A stretch of 64,000 bases of DNA from Adiantum capillus-veneris (taxonomy: Eukaryota > Streptophyta > Polypodiopsida > Polypodiales > Pteridaceae), in NCBI GenBank assembly GCA_014529385.2, contig CM043963.1:79632412-79696411 (forward strand), in the 5' to 3' direction. A model generated the notes under the pieces. It searched no databases. It saw only the letters and a program-made list of their open reading frames with translations, and had not been told where the DNA came from. Positions 40,146 to 51,414 of this stretch are shown here, piece by piece. Made by a program: the position numbers and the translations under genes. How positions within the stretch are numbered: position 1 is the stretch's first letter; every line of letters starts with the position of its first letter.

Positions 40146-41063
40146 TGTTTCTGGGCCCCGGGCAGTTTCTGGCAGGTTTTGACACCCCAAGCAGGCCCCT
40201 AGCTTGAAGATGGTGCCAACTGCTGCTAAATCAGTCTCTGGCAGGTTCCCCCCAGCTCCACACTGCCCCCATATCTTCCAGAATCGATTTTGGTTGATTT
40301 TACTGATTTCTAATGATGAAAATTGGAATATCAGTTAATTCTGGAACCTTAGGATAAGAAAGTCTTTGTTAATAATTATTACTGAAACCATCCAATTTTT
40401 ATTAACTAATTGAATTCCTAGTGTAACCTTCCAAGGCCTATAAATTTTCCAGTTTTTATCAGATTCTGATTCTGAAAATTACTAACCATAGTAAAGCTCT
40501 ACTTATGATTCTAAAAATACCAGTATTAGCCATGATTGAATCCTTCAACAGTGGTTTTCAAGTTAATTTTACAAGCTTTGTACAATTTTTAAGGTGTTGA
40601 AAACTAGAAACCTTACATTAACTTTGCCCCACACTAGCTAAACCAAACTCCTTGAATTCCTAGACCATGTTATATCCCATGTGACAACATGTGCCAAACA
40701 AGACCTTACATATAGGTCCATAACTGCATAAAGCAAAAATTTATTTGAGACACTACGACACAGAATTCTTTGTTCGTACATGATCGTGTCATGTTTTTGA
40801 AGAGCAAAATGGTTGAAAGCATTCAAGCTTATTCATTTGACTTGAAAAAGTCAAGCAAAGCATATTCGAAAATGGAATAAAAGAAAATCACGTGCATACC
40901 TGGAGGTTGAACATAACGTGAACTTACCCGTAGTCACGTGCACTTTGCAAACCTAAAGAAACAACTAGAAAAACCTTGGGTGTTGCCGTTGCAATCCTAT
41001 CCCCTTTGCTAGCTTCTGCATGAAAACTGCACAACCTAGCAACCAATGATGACAAACACAGTT

Positions 41064-42244
41064 TGTAACATTTAATGGTCTAGTAACTTGTGTGTAGCGG
41101 AAAATAACATAGACATAGTGAGCATTTCATTAAGAATAGACTCCTGATGAGCATAGCAAGAGTGCTTGGATGGAGAGAGCAACAAAAGCATAACACCTAG
41201 TTAGATAGGCATGAACAATACTTCAAAAAGAGAGAGAAATTAAGCTATTGACAACAGTTGAGGACCGGATTTTCATGGAGCCCGTCCCACCTCCAAAAGG
41301 CTTTGTATTATAGGTTTCCACCATCAAGGAGACATTTTACAATACAATCCTTTGTGTTCCTTCAATAACTTGCTGGTGCAATGAAGATGGAAGCTTCAAG
41401 CACCAAGCTCACACTTGAAAAACACAATATTAATTTCCTCATGGTCTCAGACCCAAGACCTCACACACCTTCAAAGATGGTGAGAGCTAGCGGGGTATGA
41501 GAGTAGCTTACAAGAAAGAAGTATGTCTCCTCACATAATCACTTTTGATAGCTTAGCATAGCTTAGTAGTTAGCATGGTAGAGGAGATGAGCATGCATTG
41601 GAGCTTGGCTCTTGGTTGGATTTGCATCACAAAGCCAAGATTTGCTGGTGTAGGCCTCCCTTCTCACAAGCTTGGAGTAGATGATGAGCTTTCCGTTAAA
41701 GCTTGAGAAGGAAATAGTCTTCTTTACTTCACACAGCTTGTGTGAGTGTGTGTGTGTGTGATAATGCCTTGCAAAAATCAGCCCCCTCTCTCTCTTGGTT
41801 GACGACCCCTCTTGCTAATTATTCATACTTGCATCCTATTGGCCCCTGCAAAGCTTAGCCAATGACAATTAAGAAGCATAAGTGATAGCCTTGTGACATG
41901 TGTCCCCCTTTCCCCTTTTGTGAGAGACTTAGGTATTTAAATAATGCAATTAAACTCTCATTGAACCTCTTAGTCTTCTGGCCAATAGAAATCAGGCAAG
42001 CCATTGAGCTATTAAATGCTCATTGGACCCCTTGGGAGACTATCCAATAGTCTTCTAGAGAGCTTAATTTCTATTGGTTCTTTTATCAAGTGTTTTTAAG
42101 TGAATTAAACTAAATTTACTCTAGTCTAATTCTCATTGGTCCACCTCTATGGCCATCCAATACGATTTGAATGCACCTTGGGGGAAACTGCGGTAGGAAG
42201 CTAACATGTGTCCACTATTCCCTTTGTGTAAAGGGAGCTTGGAA

Positions 42245-42278
<34 letters not shown>

Positions 42279-42627
42279 CTCTCTCATCCCCTACAAGAAA
42301 GGATCGCCCCCTCTTATCTAGGGATGTGGGAAGACTTTTTGGTCTTCCCCATGACCATCCAATTCCCCCAACACTTTGGACATTGGACATTACCTTTGAA
42401 TTTTGGAACCTTAGCATTTTGGAAGTCTTAATGGGCTGAACCTTAGGGTCTTCAAAGGCCATTGATGCACATTTCTCTTTTGCAGATGGCCTTCCCTTTG
42501 GATTCCTATTTAGATCCTACTTTGACTGGTCTGCCAGTCTAACCAATATTCTAGCTTTTTCCATATTAAATGATTAGTTTAACATGAGAAAATCATTTAG
42601 GAGAATTAGATATTAGTTATCATGACA
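41064..42627 (-). repeat. Chromovirus 3' LTR (complete)
   Basis: 1564 bp, minus strand TGTCATGATAAC...TGTTACA. The left end matches the start of the right LTR at 52,999 over about 365 bp with few differences. A TG microsatellite lies within (42,247-42,276). Confidence 0.85.
42247..42276. repeat. TG microsatellite
   Basis: About 15 TG units inside the chromovirus 3' LTR. Confidence 0.95.
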
Positions 42628-42640
42628 TTACCTCCCTCTT
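42628..42640 (-). promoter_or_regulatory. Chromovirus polypurine tract
   Basis: Minus strand AAGAGGGAGGTAA directly precedes the TG of the 3' LTR. Confidence 0.8.
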
Positions 42641-42964
42641 GAAATCATAGTCGTCCTCGACTATGAGGTAGAAAAGATAAATCCTAGTCATTAGTCCTTT
42701 TTCTAGCGGGTAGAGAATCCCTATTTTACCCTATGACATCATCCCAAAATAGATGACTAGTCCATTTGGTGCTTGAGAGCGTTAGCTGCCACAAGCATGT
42801 CTGCACATTAGTCCATATCAATCTTCCATAGTAGAGTGACAAGCTCTACTTGGTGTTTGGGAGACGTCGTCTCCACAAACATGATCGTAAGCATGCATAC
42901 TCATTAATATGTGCACACTATATAGAAAAAGAGAGTCCAGGGAAGCATTGTAAGCATTGACAAG

Positions 42965-43235
42965 GTTTAGGTTATCCTTTAATTGTATGCCTTGCATCCA
43001 TCTAGCATCTTCAAAAGGATAGTTCTTAAACTTAATAAGATATCGTCGGATAGTCTGCCTCTAAATACCTTGTCTTCATGTCGGAGAATGGACTCGGGCT
43101 GCAACACCTCTTCTTGGTCCTTAATCTCTGGTGGGTCTTCAATAGTTCGTTCTTGAGGTGGCTCTCCTTTGTAAGGCTTTAGTATGCTCACATGGAAAGC
43201 ATTGTGTATAAGCTAATGATTGAGTAACTTGAGTT
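42965..43235 (-). pseudogene. Chromovirus integrase end and chromodomain
   Basis: From the copia insertion edge: IHNAFHVSILKPYKGEPP (end of the integrase GPY/F region), an acidic spacer, then QPESILRHEDKVFRGR and, after one frameshift, RRYLIKFKNYPFEDARWM. This is the chromodomain with its aromatic residues (Y, F/Y, W). Chromodomains steer integration to marked chromatin. Before the copia insertion the frame ran from YGPFRILRPINEMAYQ (48.34 kb) straight into this part. Confidence 0.85.
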
Positions 43236-43240
43236 GATAG

Positions 43241-43471
43241 TGTTACCATATACATGTGGTAGTGATGTGTGTGAACACACTAGGACCGCCGGGGCATTTT
43301 TTCCCTCTTTAGGAGGTTTTTCCCCCCGTGCATTGTATATACGCCCATCACTCTAGGGCTATCAATCGTTTTTTCCATTGCACACTAAGTAACACACTCT
43401 CTATTGTGTGCCTTGAGCTTCCTTCGTCTTCTCCAAGTTGTGTGTGTTTCTCTGCAACCCTGATTCCAACA
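43241..43471 (+). repeat. Copia 5' LTR
   Basis: 231 bp, TGTTACC...TCCAACA. Directly followed by the primer site. Confidence 0.95.
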
Positions 43472-43473
43472 AT

Positions 43474-43485
43474 TGGTATCAGAGC
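43474..43485 (+). promoter_or_regulatory. Copia primer-binding site (initiator-Met tRNA)
   Basis: TGGTATCAGAGC, perfect complement to the 3' end of plant initiator-Met tRNA, two bases after the LTR. Confidence 0.95.
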
Positions 43486-43833
43486 AGGTCATGTCCTCCT
43501 AGGCTTAGTCGCCAGCTGCTCCAGCACACGCCTACTCACTTTCTCCGATTTTAGTGAGCTTTGGCAAGCGTTCGTAGGTCGACAAAAATTTTGGGAGCGC
43601 TCGAAGAGCTTGGTCTGCTCAGAATTTTGATTTCGGCTCATTTCGGCCTCCGTTTCCACTACAGGTAGTACTGCACAGGCTATTTCGTCATTTTGTGCAG
43701 AATTTATGTCAGTGTTGTTTTCTGCATAACAGGTGCCTTATAGTCTTCTACGGTTTGTGCTATATAGCACAGGTATTTCCCGCTCCGTTTCTCCTATTTT
43801 TGGGCAGTTTTCACATCAGGTGCAGCATTTACC

Positions 43834-44876
43834 ATGGCTGACAACAACAACACAGATGTGTTCAAGATGTTTGCTGCTGAGGACAGGTTGGATGGGGACA
43901 ACTACCCTATGTCGGCTTTTATGATGCAACATGTTCTTGTGTCAAAGGGTGTCTGGAACATTGTGCAGGGCATTGATGTACGTCCTGGTTCTGAGGATGT
44001 AGGCGATGTTAAGGATGTTTCAGGTCTTGCTGCAAGGATTGCAGCTGTTAGAGTTATTTTTCCTATGGCAGAACAAGCTCGTTGGGATGTTAAGGATGCG
44101 CAGTCTCATGCATTGATTGCGTTTTCTGTTAAGCGCACCATTGTTCCTCACATCCGTTCAGCAAAATCTGCAAAACAGGCTTGGGATATTTTAGCAGGTC
44201 TTTATGCAAGCCGCAATGAGGCTAAAATTGCTTTGCTGCGTAAAGAGCTGGAGTCGAAGATTATGCATGAGGAAGATGATATGGACACTTTCCTTGCTAG
44301 TGTCAAGGATATCAATGAGCAGCTTATTTCTACAGGTGAAGTCATTTCAGACAATTCCCTTGTGCAGACTGTTCTTGATGCCTTACCAGATTCCTACCAG
44401 ACTTTTGCTAGTACTTGGAAGAGTCACTTTCTAGAAAAAACAGGACTAGGCAGCGTGCAGTTGAACAGGCTTTTATTGCTTCTCAAAGAAAGGGTGGTAA
44501 CAGTAATGCAGCCACTTCTTATGGTTCTGCTGCGAGTGGCAAAAATTCTGTTCCTAATGCTTCTTCTGGCAGTACTTCGTCTGGCAATTCTGGTGATAAG
44601 GGAAAAAAGAAGATGCGTTGCCATTATTGTAAAGCCAATGATCACTTGATCAAGTCGTGTCCTAAGTTGAAGGCCAAAGAGGCTAAGAAGAAAGAGGGCG
44701 GTTCCATTGCAGATGCTGGTTCCACTACAAATGCAGCCATTGTTGAGTCTTCTGTGAAAGGAGACTGTAATGCTGATGTTGATGCAGAATGGGATTTTAG
44801 CGCAGAGTGCACTTACAATCCTGCTGTCCATGATGCATGCTTGTCAGTTGCTGCAGATTCACATGTGGTATTTTGA
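43834..44876 (+). pseudogene. Copia gag with CCHC knuckle
   Basis: Begins MADNNNTDVFKMFAAEDR and carries the copia Gag segment (AWDILAGLYASRNEAKIAL, DTFLASVKDINEQLISTG, LDALPDSYQTFASTW). A frameshift near 44,440 moves the frame to 44,415-44,876, which holds serine/glycine-rich sequence and the knuckle CHYCKANDHLIKSC. A second frameshift near 44,865 leads into the protease. Confidence 0.9.
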
Positions 44877-45234
44877 CAGTGGCGCTACAAAGCACATTAC
44901 CTCACATCGTGAATTGTTTACCTCTCTCGAGTCAGTCCCTCATGGGAATTCAGTCACTTGTGCCAACAACGCCTCTTATCCAGTTCAAGGAGTTGGAAAG
45001 ATTGTGCTCACTGCTGCTAATGGCAGTTTCTTCACACTTGTTGATGCACTTTATGTACCTGGGATCAAGAAGAATCTCTTGTCTGTATCCGCACTTGCTA
45101 GACTTGGACTCGTAGTCAAATTTGTGGATGACAGATGTACAGTTCATGATCTCAGTTTTGGTGATGAAATTGTTGCGTCTGGGCTTTTGTGCCGTGGGCT
45201 GTATAAGCTCACTTTTTATGACAAGTGTGGACAA
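44860..45234 (+). pseudogene. Copia protease and pre-integrase region
   Basis: WYFDSGATKHITSHRELF is the copia aspartic-protease active site (D-S-G-A). VDALYVPGIKKNLLSVSA is the closing block, followed by the pre-integrase segment. Entry from gag needs a 1-nt shift at about 44,865. Confidence 0.9.
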
Positions 45235-46333
45235 AATTTTGCAAATGCTGTTGCAGATTCAAGGGCTATTTCAGATGCAAAACTTTGGCATGCACGTTTT
45301 GGTCATCTGAATTTTGCCAGTTTGTTGCGTTTGCAGAAATCTGATATGGTTGCTTCTTTGCCACCTCTTGAAGCACCTGTCAAAAATGTTTGTGAAGGCT
45401 GTATTTTGGGTAAGATGTAGCGTAGTAAGTTTCCAAAGGATGGTTCAGTTCGGGCCACATGCAGGTTGCAGCTTGTGCATAGTGATGTTTGTGGGCCCAT
45501 CCAAACTCCGTCCTTGGGCAATTACCTGTACTTCATGACTTTCATTAATTATTACTCCAGGCATGCATGGGTATTTCCGCTTAAAGCGAAGTCCGAAGTT
45601 TTTATGTGCTTCAAACAATTTCTGGCTATGGCTGTAAATGTCTCGAAATGTACTATGGGCACCCTCCGTTCTGATCGAGGGGGGGAGTATATGTCTCATG
45701 AGTTTAATGCATTGTTGGCTAGTCGTGGGTTAAAACACCAATGTATAGTGCCTTATACACCTCAGCAAAATGGTGTTGCTGAGAGGAAAAACAGGTCACT
45801 GACAGAAATGGCATGACGTATGGTCAAAAGTGAAGCTAGAGGTCACTTATGTACTTAACAGGTGTCCTACGAAAGCTTTGCAGTCTATTACTCCATATGA
45901 AGCATGGCATGATAGAAAGCCTTCTATTGAGCACATGCGTGTTTTTGGCTGTTTGGCATATGCTTTGGTGCCACAAGTGCAGCGTAGAAAAATGGATGAT
46001 AAGGCTGTCAAATGTATTTTTGTTGGTTATAGTGCTGAAAGCAAAGGTTACAGGTTGTATCATCCACAAACAAAACGTATTCTGGTTTCACGGGATGTAG
46101 TGTTTGTGGAAGATTCTGTTCAGCCCTTGCTGTCATGTACTAGAGACAGTAATGTAAGCTCACATGACATTTATGACACTTTGTTGCCTCTTTTCAGTGG
46201 TGGAAATACGAATGTAAGTTCCAATGAGGCAAATGTACAGCCTATGGGGGTTTCTGAAAATGTTCTAGATCAGCCTATTACTGATGCAGATGTACATGAT
46301 GTACTTGATGAGGAAAGGGCTGAAAATGAGTAG
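45235..46333 (+). pseudogene. Copia integrase
   Basis: Zinc region LWHARFGHLNFASLL with CEGCILGKM, TAG at 45,418-45,420 (from CAG), then the core LVHSDVCGPIQTPSLG (first Asp), LRSDRGGEYMSHEFN (second Asp) and PYTPQQNGVAERKNR (Glu). TGA at 45,814-45,816 (from CGA) and a short deletion near 45,830 follow, then VFGCLAYALVPQVQRRKM. TAG at 46,331-46,333 again fits CAG. The triad residues are all present. Confidence 0.9.
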
Positions 46334-48034
46334 GCTAGAGGTATGCCAAAATGGCTGGTGCACACTTTGCGTGACAGTAAATTGGATGCACCTTTGTCTA
46401 GTCGTACTCGTTCAGGCTCTCGCCATGCATCTTATGCATCAGATTGTTATCCTTTGGCTGTGTATAGCTTACATGATGTTGAGGAGCCTCTGACTTTTGA
46501 TGAAGCAGAAAATTCATAAAATTGGATGGCTGCCATGCAATCAAAATATGATGCACTTATAGAAAATGACACATGGACTTTATGTGATTTGCCTCCTGCC
46601 AAAAAGGCCATTGGTACGAAGTGGGTTTACAAGTTGAAACGCAAGCCGGATGGTGAGATCGATCGCCATAAGGCTCGACTGGTTGCAAAAGGTTATGCAC
46701 AACAAAAAGGCATAGACTATGAAGAGACTTTTGCTCCCACTTGTCGTATGACTAATGTGCGTTTTCTATGTGCATTGGCAGCTCATTTTGGTTGGGATGT
46801 ACATCAATCAGACATTGTTACTGCTTTCTTGAATGGTAACATATTTGAGGAAGTTTATGTAACGCAGCCTCGCGGTTTTGTCATAAAAGGACAAGAGGAC
46901 AAAGTGTGCAAATGTAACAAGGCTTTGTATGGGTTGAAGCAATCTCCGCATGCTTGGTATGAGAAAGCTGACACTCATTTGGTCAAACAAGGCTTTCGTA
47001 ACAGTCCAACAAAAAGCACATTGTATGTAAAGCGTGAGGGTGATGTACTTCTCATTGTGGTTCTTTATGTTGATGAATTGTTGATCATTGGACCAAATGA
47101 GAGACATATTGCTGAATTTAAGGCTGATTTGAATGCTACTTTCAAGATGAAAGATTTGGGGCTGTTGCATCATTATTTGGGTATACAGTTTAAGCAGTGT
47201 GATGGTGGTATTGCCTTGTGTCAGAAAAGTTACATAGAGACATTGCTATGTAAGTTTGGACTTGAGGATTGCAAACCTATTGCCACTCCCATGGAAACAG
47301 GTTTGAAATTGAGTCTACATGATGCTGGGGATCCTACTGATGTCAGTCTTTACCAAAGTGCTATTGGCTGCCTCATTTATGTATGCAACACAAGGCCAGA
47401 TATTCAGTTTGCAGTCTCACAGGTCAGCAGATTTATGCATAGCCCAGGGTCTAAGCATTGGCAGGCTGTCAAGAGGATTTTCCGCTACCTTAGTGGCACT
47501 TTACATCTTGGCTTGTTTTATCCCAAGGGGGGATCATTGCCGCCAGATTTACATGCTTTTTCGGACTCAGATTGGGCTGGTTGTTTTGACACGAGAGTGT
47601 CCACAAGTGGTTTTTGTTTCATGCTTGGCATTTCATGTATATCATGGTTGAGCAAGAAGCAACCTACTGTGGCCACTTCGAGTTATGAGGCTGAGTACAG
47701 GGCAGTCTTCACAGCTACGGTTGTGTGTGTATGGCTCAGACACCTTATGGATGATTTGGGTGTTCGACAGGACACTGCCAACACTATCTACACTGACAGT
47801 CAGAGCGCATTGGCAGTTGCGAGGAACCCAGCTTTTCATTCTCGCACAAAGCACATTGAGGTGCATTACCACTATGTCAGGGAGAGGCTCTCAGCAGGAG
47901 AGATCAGCTTGGCTTATGTGCCAACACAGGACAACCTTGCAGATCTTTTCACAAAGGCATTATCTCGTGAGAAGCTTGAAGCTTTCCGCAAAGCTTTGGG
48001 CTTCCTCCCCTTTGTGGACCGATCCTGTCCTTAG
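46334..48034 (+). CDS. Copia reverse transcriptase and RNase H
   Basis: After TAA at 46,517-46,519 (from CAA), 502 residues are open from 46,526 to 48,034. RT blocks: AIGTKWVYKLKRKPDGEI, KARLVAKGYAQQKGIDYE, VTAFLNGNIFEEVYVTQP, LYGLKQSPHAWYEKAD. The catalytic box reads LYVDELLIIG: the second aspartate of YVDD is glutamate (codon 47,075-47,077). RNase H follows (HAFSDSDWAGCFDTR, SSYEAEYRAVF, TDSQSALAVARNP, TKHIEVHYHYVRE). The D-to-E change would be expected to cripple polymerisation. Confidence 0.92.
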
Positions 48035-48087
48035 GGCATGGCACTTCCCTTTACTCATGTGCCAGCTCTCGTTCACCGCATCACTCC

Positions 48088-48097
48088 AGGGGGGATT
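48088..48097 (+). promoter_or_regulatory. Copia polypurine tract
   Basis: AGGGGGGATT directly before the TG of the 3' LTR. Confidence 0.9.
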
Positions 48098-48328
48098 TGT
48101 TACCATATACATGTGGTAGTGATGTGTGTGAACACACTAGGACCGCCAGGGCATTTTTTCCCTCTTTAGGAGGTTTTTTCCCCCGTGGATTGTGTATACG
48201 CCCATCACTCTAGGGCTATCAATCTTTTTTTCCATTGCACACTAAGTAACACACTCTCTATTGTGTGCCTTGAGCTTCCTTCGTCTTCTCCAAGCTGTGT
48301 GTGTTTCTCTGCAACCCTAATTCCAACA
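48098..48328 (+). repeat. Copia 3' LTR
   Basis: 231 bp, same length as the 5' LTR, with about seven substitutions between them. Confidence 0.95.
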
Positions 48329-48333
48329 GATAG

Positions 48334-49234
48334 GCCATCTCATTGATTGGTCTAAGAATCCGGAAGGGACCATAGTACCTTTTTGCTAATTTAGCATAGT
48401 ATTTTTGGTGTGCGATAGGATTCTTGCCCGTTGTGTGCCTTAATCAAGCCGTGAGAAATTTAAGCAAGACTCAATCATTTTGTTTAAAGGCTTGAGCTCT
48501 TCGGTGCTTATTAGCAGCAGCCTTTTGCTTTTGCTGTGAGATAGAGATAGCATCCTTAATCTTTTGAAAAGATTCTTGTAGGTCTCGGCTATACTCATCT
48601 ACACTGCGAAGATCTTCCCGTGTATCTTAAGTAGCAGGGGACTTTTAGATCTTCCCTCAATTACCTCAAAAGGTTCTTTTCTGGTGGAGGTATGTATAGT
48701 GTTATTATAGGCATACTCCACTAATGATAAGTACTTCTCTCATTGGGACCTTTGATCTACTTCCATTACGCACGCTTTTAGTGAATCAAGAATTGTTAGG
48801 TTAGCTATTTCACTTTGGCCATCCATTTGAGGATAATAGGCCAAAGAGAAGTTTAGCCTTGTCCCTAAATTCTCAAAGACACCCTTCCAAAAATTACTGG
48901 TCATTCTAAGATCTCTATCCGAAACTATGGACATTGGCAAGCCATGGTACTTGAAGATTTCTGATATGAAGAGGGTTGCTATTTGATGGGCTTTGATAGT
49001 CTTTTTGATAGGTATAAAATGAGCTTGTTTGCTGAACCTGTCTACTATCGTTCGTATTCCCGTATTCCCATGGATAGACTTAGGCAATCCAAAGATAAAA
49101 TCCATGGATATGCTCTCCCATGAGGAATTAGGGATTGGCAAAGGTTGAAGCAATCCAGGTTGTTTCCCTCTATCAAACTTTGTCTTTTGGCATACCACAC
49201 ATTTAGAAACATACTCTTGTATGTTTGATTTCAT
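48334..49234 (-). pseudogene. Chromovirus integrase
   Basis: Zinc-region end VSKCVVCQKTKFDRGKQP. Core with MDFIFGLPKSIHGNTGI (first Asp), MSIVSDRDLRMTSNFW (second Asp) and YYPQMDGQSEIANLT (Glu). A stop follows VDQRSQ near 48,740. Reading continues to LVEYAYNNTIHTSTRKEPF and YGPFRILRPINEMAYQ at the copia insertion point. Confidence 0.85.
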
Positions 49235-49607
49235 GGCAGGCCAATAGAAATATTTTTATATCCCTTTTTGGGTAGATTGAATCCCTCTACGTCCCGCATA
49301 AGGAGGAGCATGAGATTCATACATTACTTTCTCACGTAGTGAATTAGTAATGCATAGTCTATTGCCATAGAGAAGATAACCATCTTGTAAGGTAAATGGT
49401 TATTCTTTCTACCATAGTGCAAGGGCTGAAATCACATCTCTAAAATCAGGATCAATAGCATACTCATCTATCATAGAAGATAGATTATTGTGAGTTGCTA
49501 TGGAAACCGCATTTACTCACGGTCGTCTTGAGAGTGCATCGGCTACTTGATTATGCTTGCCAGCAATGAGCAATATGAAAAGGAAATTACAAAAGGAAAT
49601 TTTTCCA
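49235..49607 (-). pseudogene. Chromovirus RNase H to integrase linker
   Basis: Broken frames joining RNase H to the integrase zinc region; short recognisable pieces only. No other feature seen. Confidence 0.5.
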
Positions 49608-50126
49608 CTACATTTGTTTGTCGGAGAGCTTGGTGTGCATCATGGAGGACTTAAGGCTTTGGTGATCCGTCCGTAGAATGAAAGGAGTCCCCAATAAATA
49701 GTGCTTCCACGAGTCTAAGGCATGTAGAACTGCGAGGAGTTCCTTTTCATATATGCGTAGAGCTTGCTCAATAGGGTCAAGACTTCGACTTTCGTAGGCT
49801 ATGGCGTTCCCTTCTTGGAGTAAAACAACTCCAAGGCAGTCACCACAAGCGTCACATTGGACCTCAAATGGTTTTGAGAGATCCGGCAGTGTAAACACTG
49901 GTTGAGAGATAAGATTTTCTTTAAGCTTTTCGAAAGCATTGTTCTCCTTGGCAGACCATGTATACCTAACATTTTTCTTTGTTAGGTCATGTAATGGTCC
50001 TGCGATTTGTGAGAACTTTTCTATGAAGTGTCTATAGTATGCGCACATACCTATAAAGATTATTAGTTCATGTAGATTCCTTGGATTAGGCCATCCTTTT
50101 ATTACCTCCAGCTTTGATGGATCCAT
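49608..50126 (-). pseudogene. Chromovirus RT end and RNase H
   Basis: 172 residues. The RT connection (IFIGMCAYYRHFIEKFSQ, TWSAKENNAFEKLKENL) leads into RNase H (FEVQCDACGDCLGVVLLQ, RIYEKELLAVLHALDSWK, FILRTDHQSLK). Catalytic carboxylates look present. Confidence 0.85.
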
Positions 50127-51104
50127 TTGGATGCCGTCTTGAGAGATAATGTGACCTCAATACTGAATCTCTCATAAGAAAAACTCACTTTTCTTTCGAT
50201 TAATATAAAGTTTATTCTCTTGTAAGACTTGAAATATTACCTAGAGGTGTTTGTTGCGTTCGTCTAATGAATTAGAGTAGATGATTATATCATCAAAGAA
50301 CACTCCAGTGAAGGTTCGGTGAGGCCTAAATAGCTTCTCCATCAAGCAATTAAATGTGGCTGGTGCATTGGTCAAGCCAAAAAACATGACAATGTATTTG
50401 TTAAATACCAAACATAGTGTGAAATGCGGTCTTTACAATGTCTTGAGATCAAGTATCCTTATTTGATGGTAGCCACTTTTTAGGTCAATCCTACTAAAGT
50501 AGGTCGACCCTTGTAGCTTATCAAATAGGTCTTCTACCTGTGGAACGGGAAACCTATTCTTGATCGTGATCCTATTTAGTGCTCTATAGTCTCCACACAT
50601 ACAATATGTGACGTCTTTCTTTTGCACTAGTAACACCGGTGAACAAAATGGAGATGAGCTAGGCCCTCTAACCATGCCCTTCTCAACTAACTCATGCACT
50701 TGCCGCATAATCTCCTCTTGTTGAGCTTGGGAAACTCTATAAGGAGGTTTATTAGGTGGTGAACTTTCTGGAAGAAGTTCAATTGCATGGTCATCATTGC
50801 CTCGTTTAGGAGGTAGTTCACAAGGGATGTCATCAATAAAAACATCTAGAAATCCCTTGAGAAAGTTGGATAACTCTAATTCCTTGTGGTTGTTTATATT
50901 TTCTTTTGCTAAAGCATTAGGTTCATTTTGAGAATCTTTAACAAAAATCATGTACACGGAAATAGAGCTCTTTATTGACTTATTGAGAGCTTGTGTATGT
51001 ACAATGCGTATGGTGCTACCCAACTCCTTAGCATCTATGTACATATCTTTTTCCCTGAACCTAAAATAGATTTGCCTTTCAGGGACTTTAACATTGGCAG
51101 CCAT
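50127..51104 (-). pseudogene. Chromovirus reverse transcriptase
   Basis: From 51,104: an open piece of 223 residues with the RT entry (PPYRVSQAQQEEIMRQV), SPFCSPVLLVQKKDVTY, DYRALNRITIKNRFPVP and FSRIDLKSGYHQIRI. Broken frames then hold FGLTNAPATFNCLMEK-like sequence and FFDDIIIYSNSL (catalytic F-D-D near 50,285-50,300). Stops and shifts occur between 50,150 and 50,430. Confidence 0.85.
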
Positions 51105-51360
51105 GCATCAAACCATGTTGCCCCTAGGATTACATCCTCGTGCTTGAGAGGAGAGATAAAGAAGTCATCCTTGTCCACATAGCTTTGGACATGGAGCCTC
51201 AATTTTCCAATAAAAGGAGTGATTGAGGCTTCTTGCCCCTTGAAAGCACCATCAGCAGGTAGGACATCTCCCATCTCATAGGCTTGAATGCCTAGTTTGG
51301 TGGCCAACTTTGTGGATATGAAATTGTGAGTAGAACCAGGGTCAAATAGAATGAAAGCAT
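51035..51360 (-). pseudogene. Chromovirus protease
   Basis: FDPGSTHNFISTKLATKL is the active-site block (D-P-G-S, a variant seen in plant gypsy proteases), and DVILGATWFDAWLP is the closing block. A frameshift separates it from the knuckle upstream and another from RT downstream. Confidence 0.8.
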
Positions 51361-51414
51361 CCTGTTCTCTTACCTTTCCCCAAGCATGGCATATAGGACC
51401 AAGGTATCTCTAGG

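Larger units (their letters stand above)
37261..40623. mobile_element. 3.35-kb insertion with 8-bp target duplication and short TIRs
   Basis: Compared with LARD copy 2, copy 1 carries an extra 37,269-40,615 (3347 bp), flanked by CATTAACT at 37,261-37,268 and 40,616-40,623. The ends are inverted: TAAGGT at 37,270-37,275 and ACCTTA at 40,610-40,615. No transposase is recognisable. Inside are a minus-strand promoter-like TATA, a 152-bp tandem array and a short minus-strand coding exon. An 8-bp duplication fits hAT elements, and 8-9 bp could also be a Mutator relative. Could be a gene-carrying (Pack-type) non-autonomous DNA transposon. Confidence 0.7.
43236..48333 (+). mobile_element. Copia retrotransposon with perfect target duplication
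   Basis: Element 43,241-48,328 flanked by GATAG at 43,236-43,240 and 48,329-48,333. LTRs of 231 bp, initiator-Met primer site, gag, knuckle, protease, integrase, RT and RNase H in copia order, and a polypurine tract. By eye the two LTRs differ at about 7 of 231 positions. Coding is broken by two frameshifts, four C-to-T-type stops and a small deletion. It lies within the chromovirus integrase, opposite in orientation. Confidence 0.97.

Noticed and set aside
43474-43485. Initiator-Met tRNA gene fragment (also 34,621, 52,986 and 58,885)
   Set aside because: Only the 12-13 nt primer complement is present directly beside LTRs; no tRNA body.
577-46519. Premature stops as sites of U-to-C RNA editing
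   Set aside because: Such editing is known for organellar transcripts of some land plants, but these are nuclear transposons with frameshifts and lost catalytic residues; deamination is the simpler reading.
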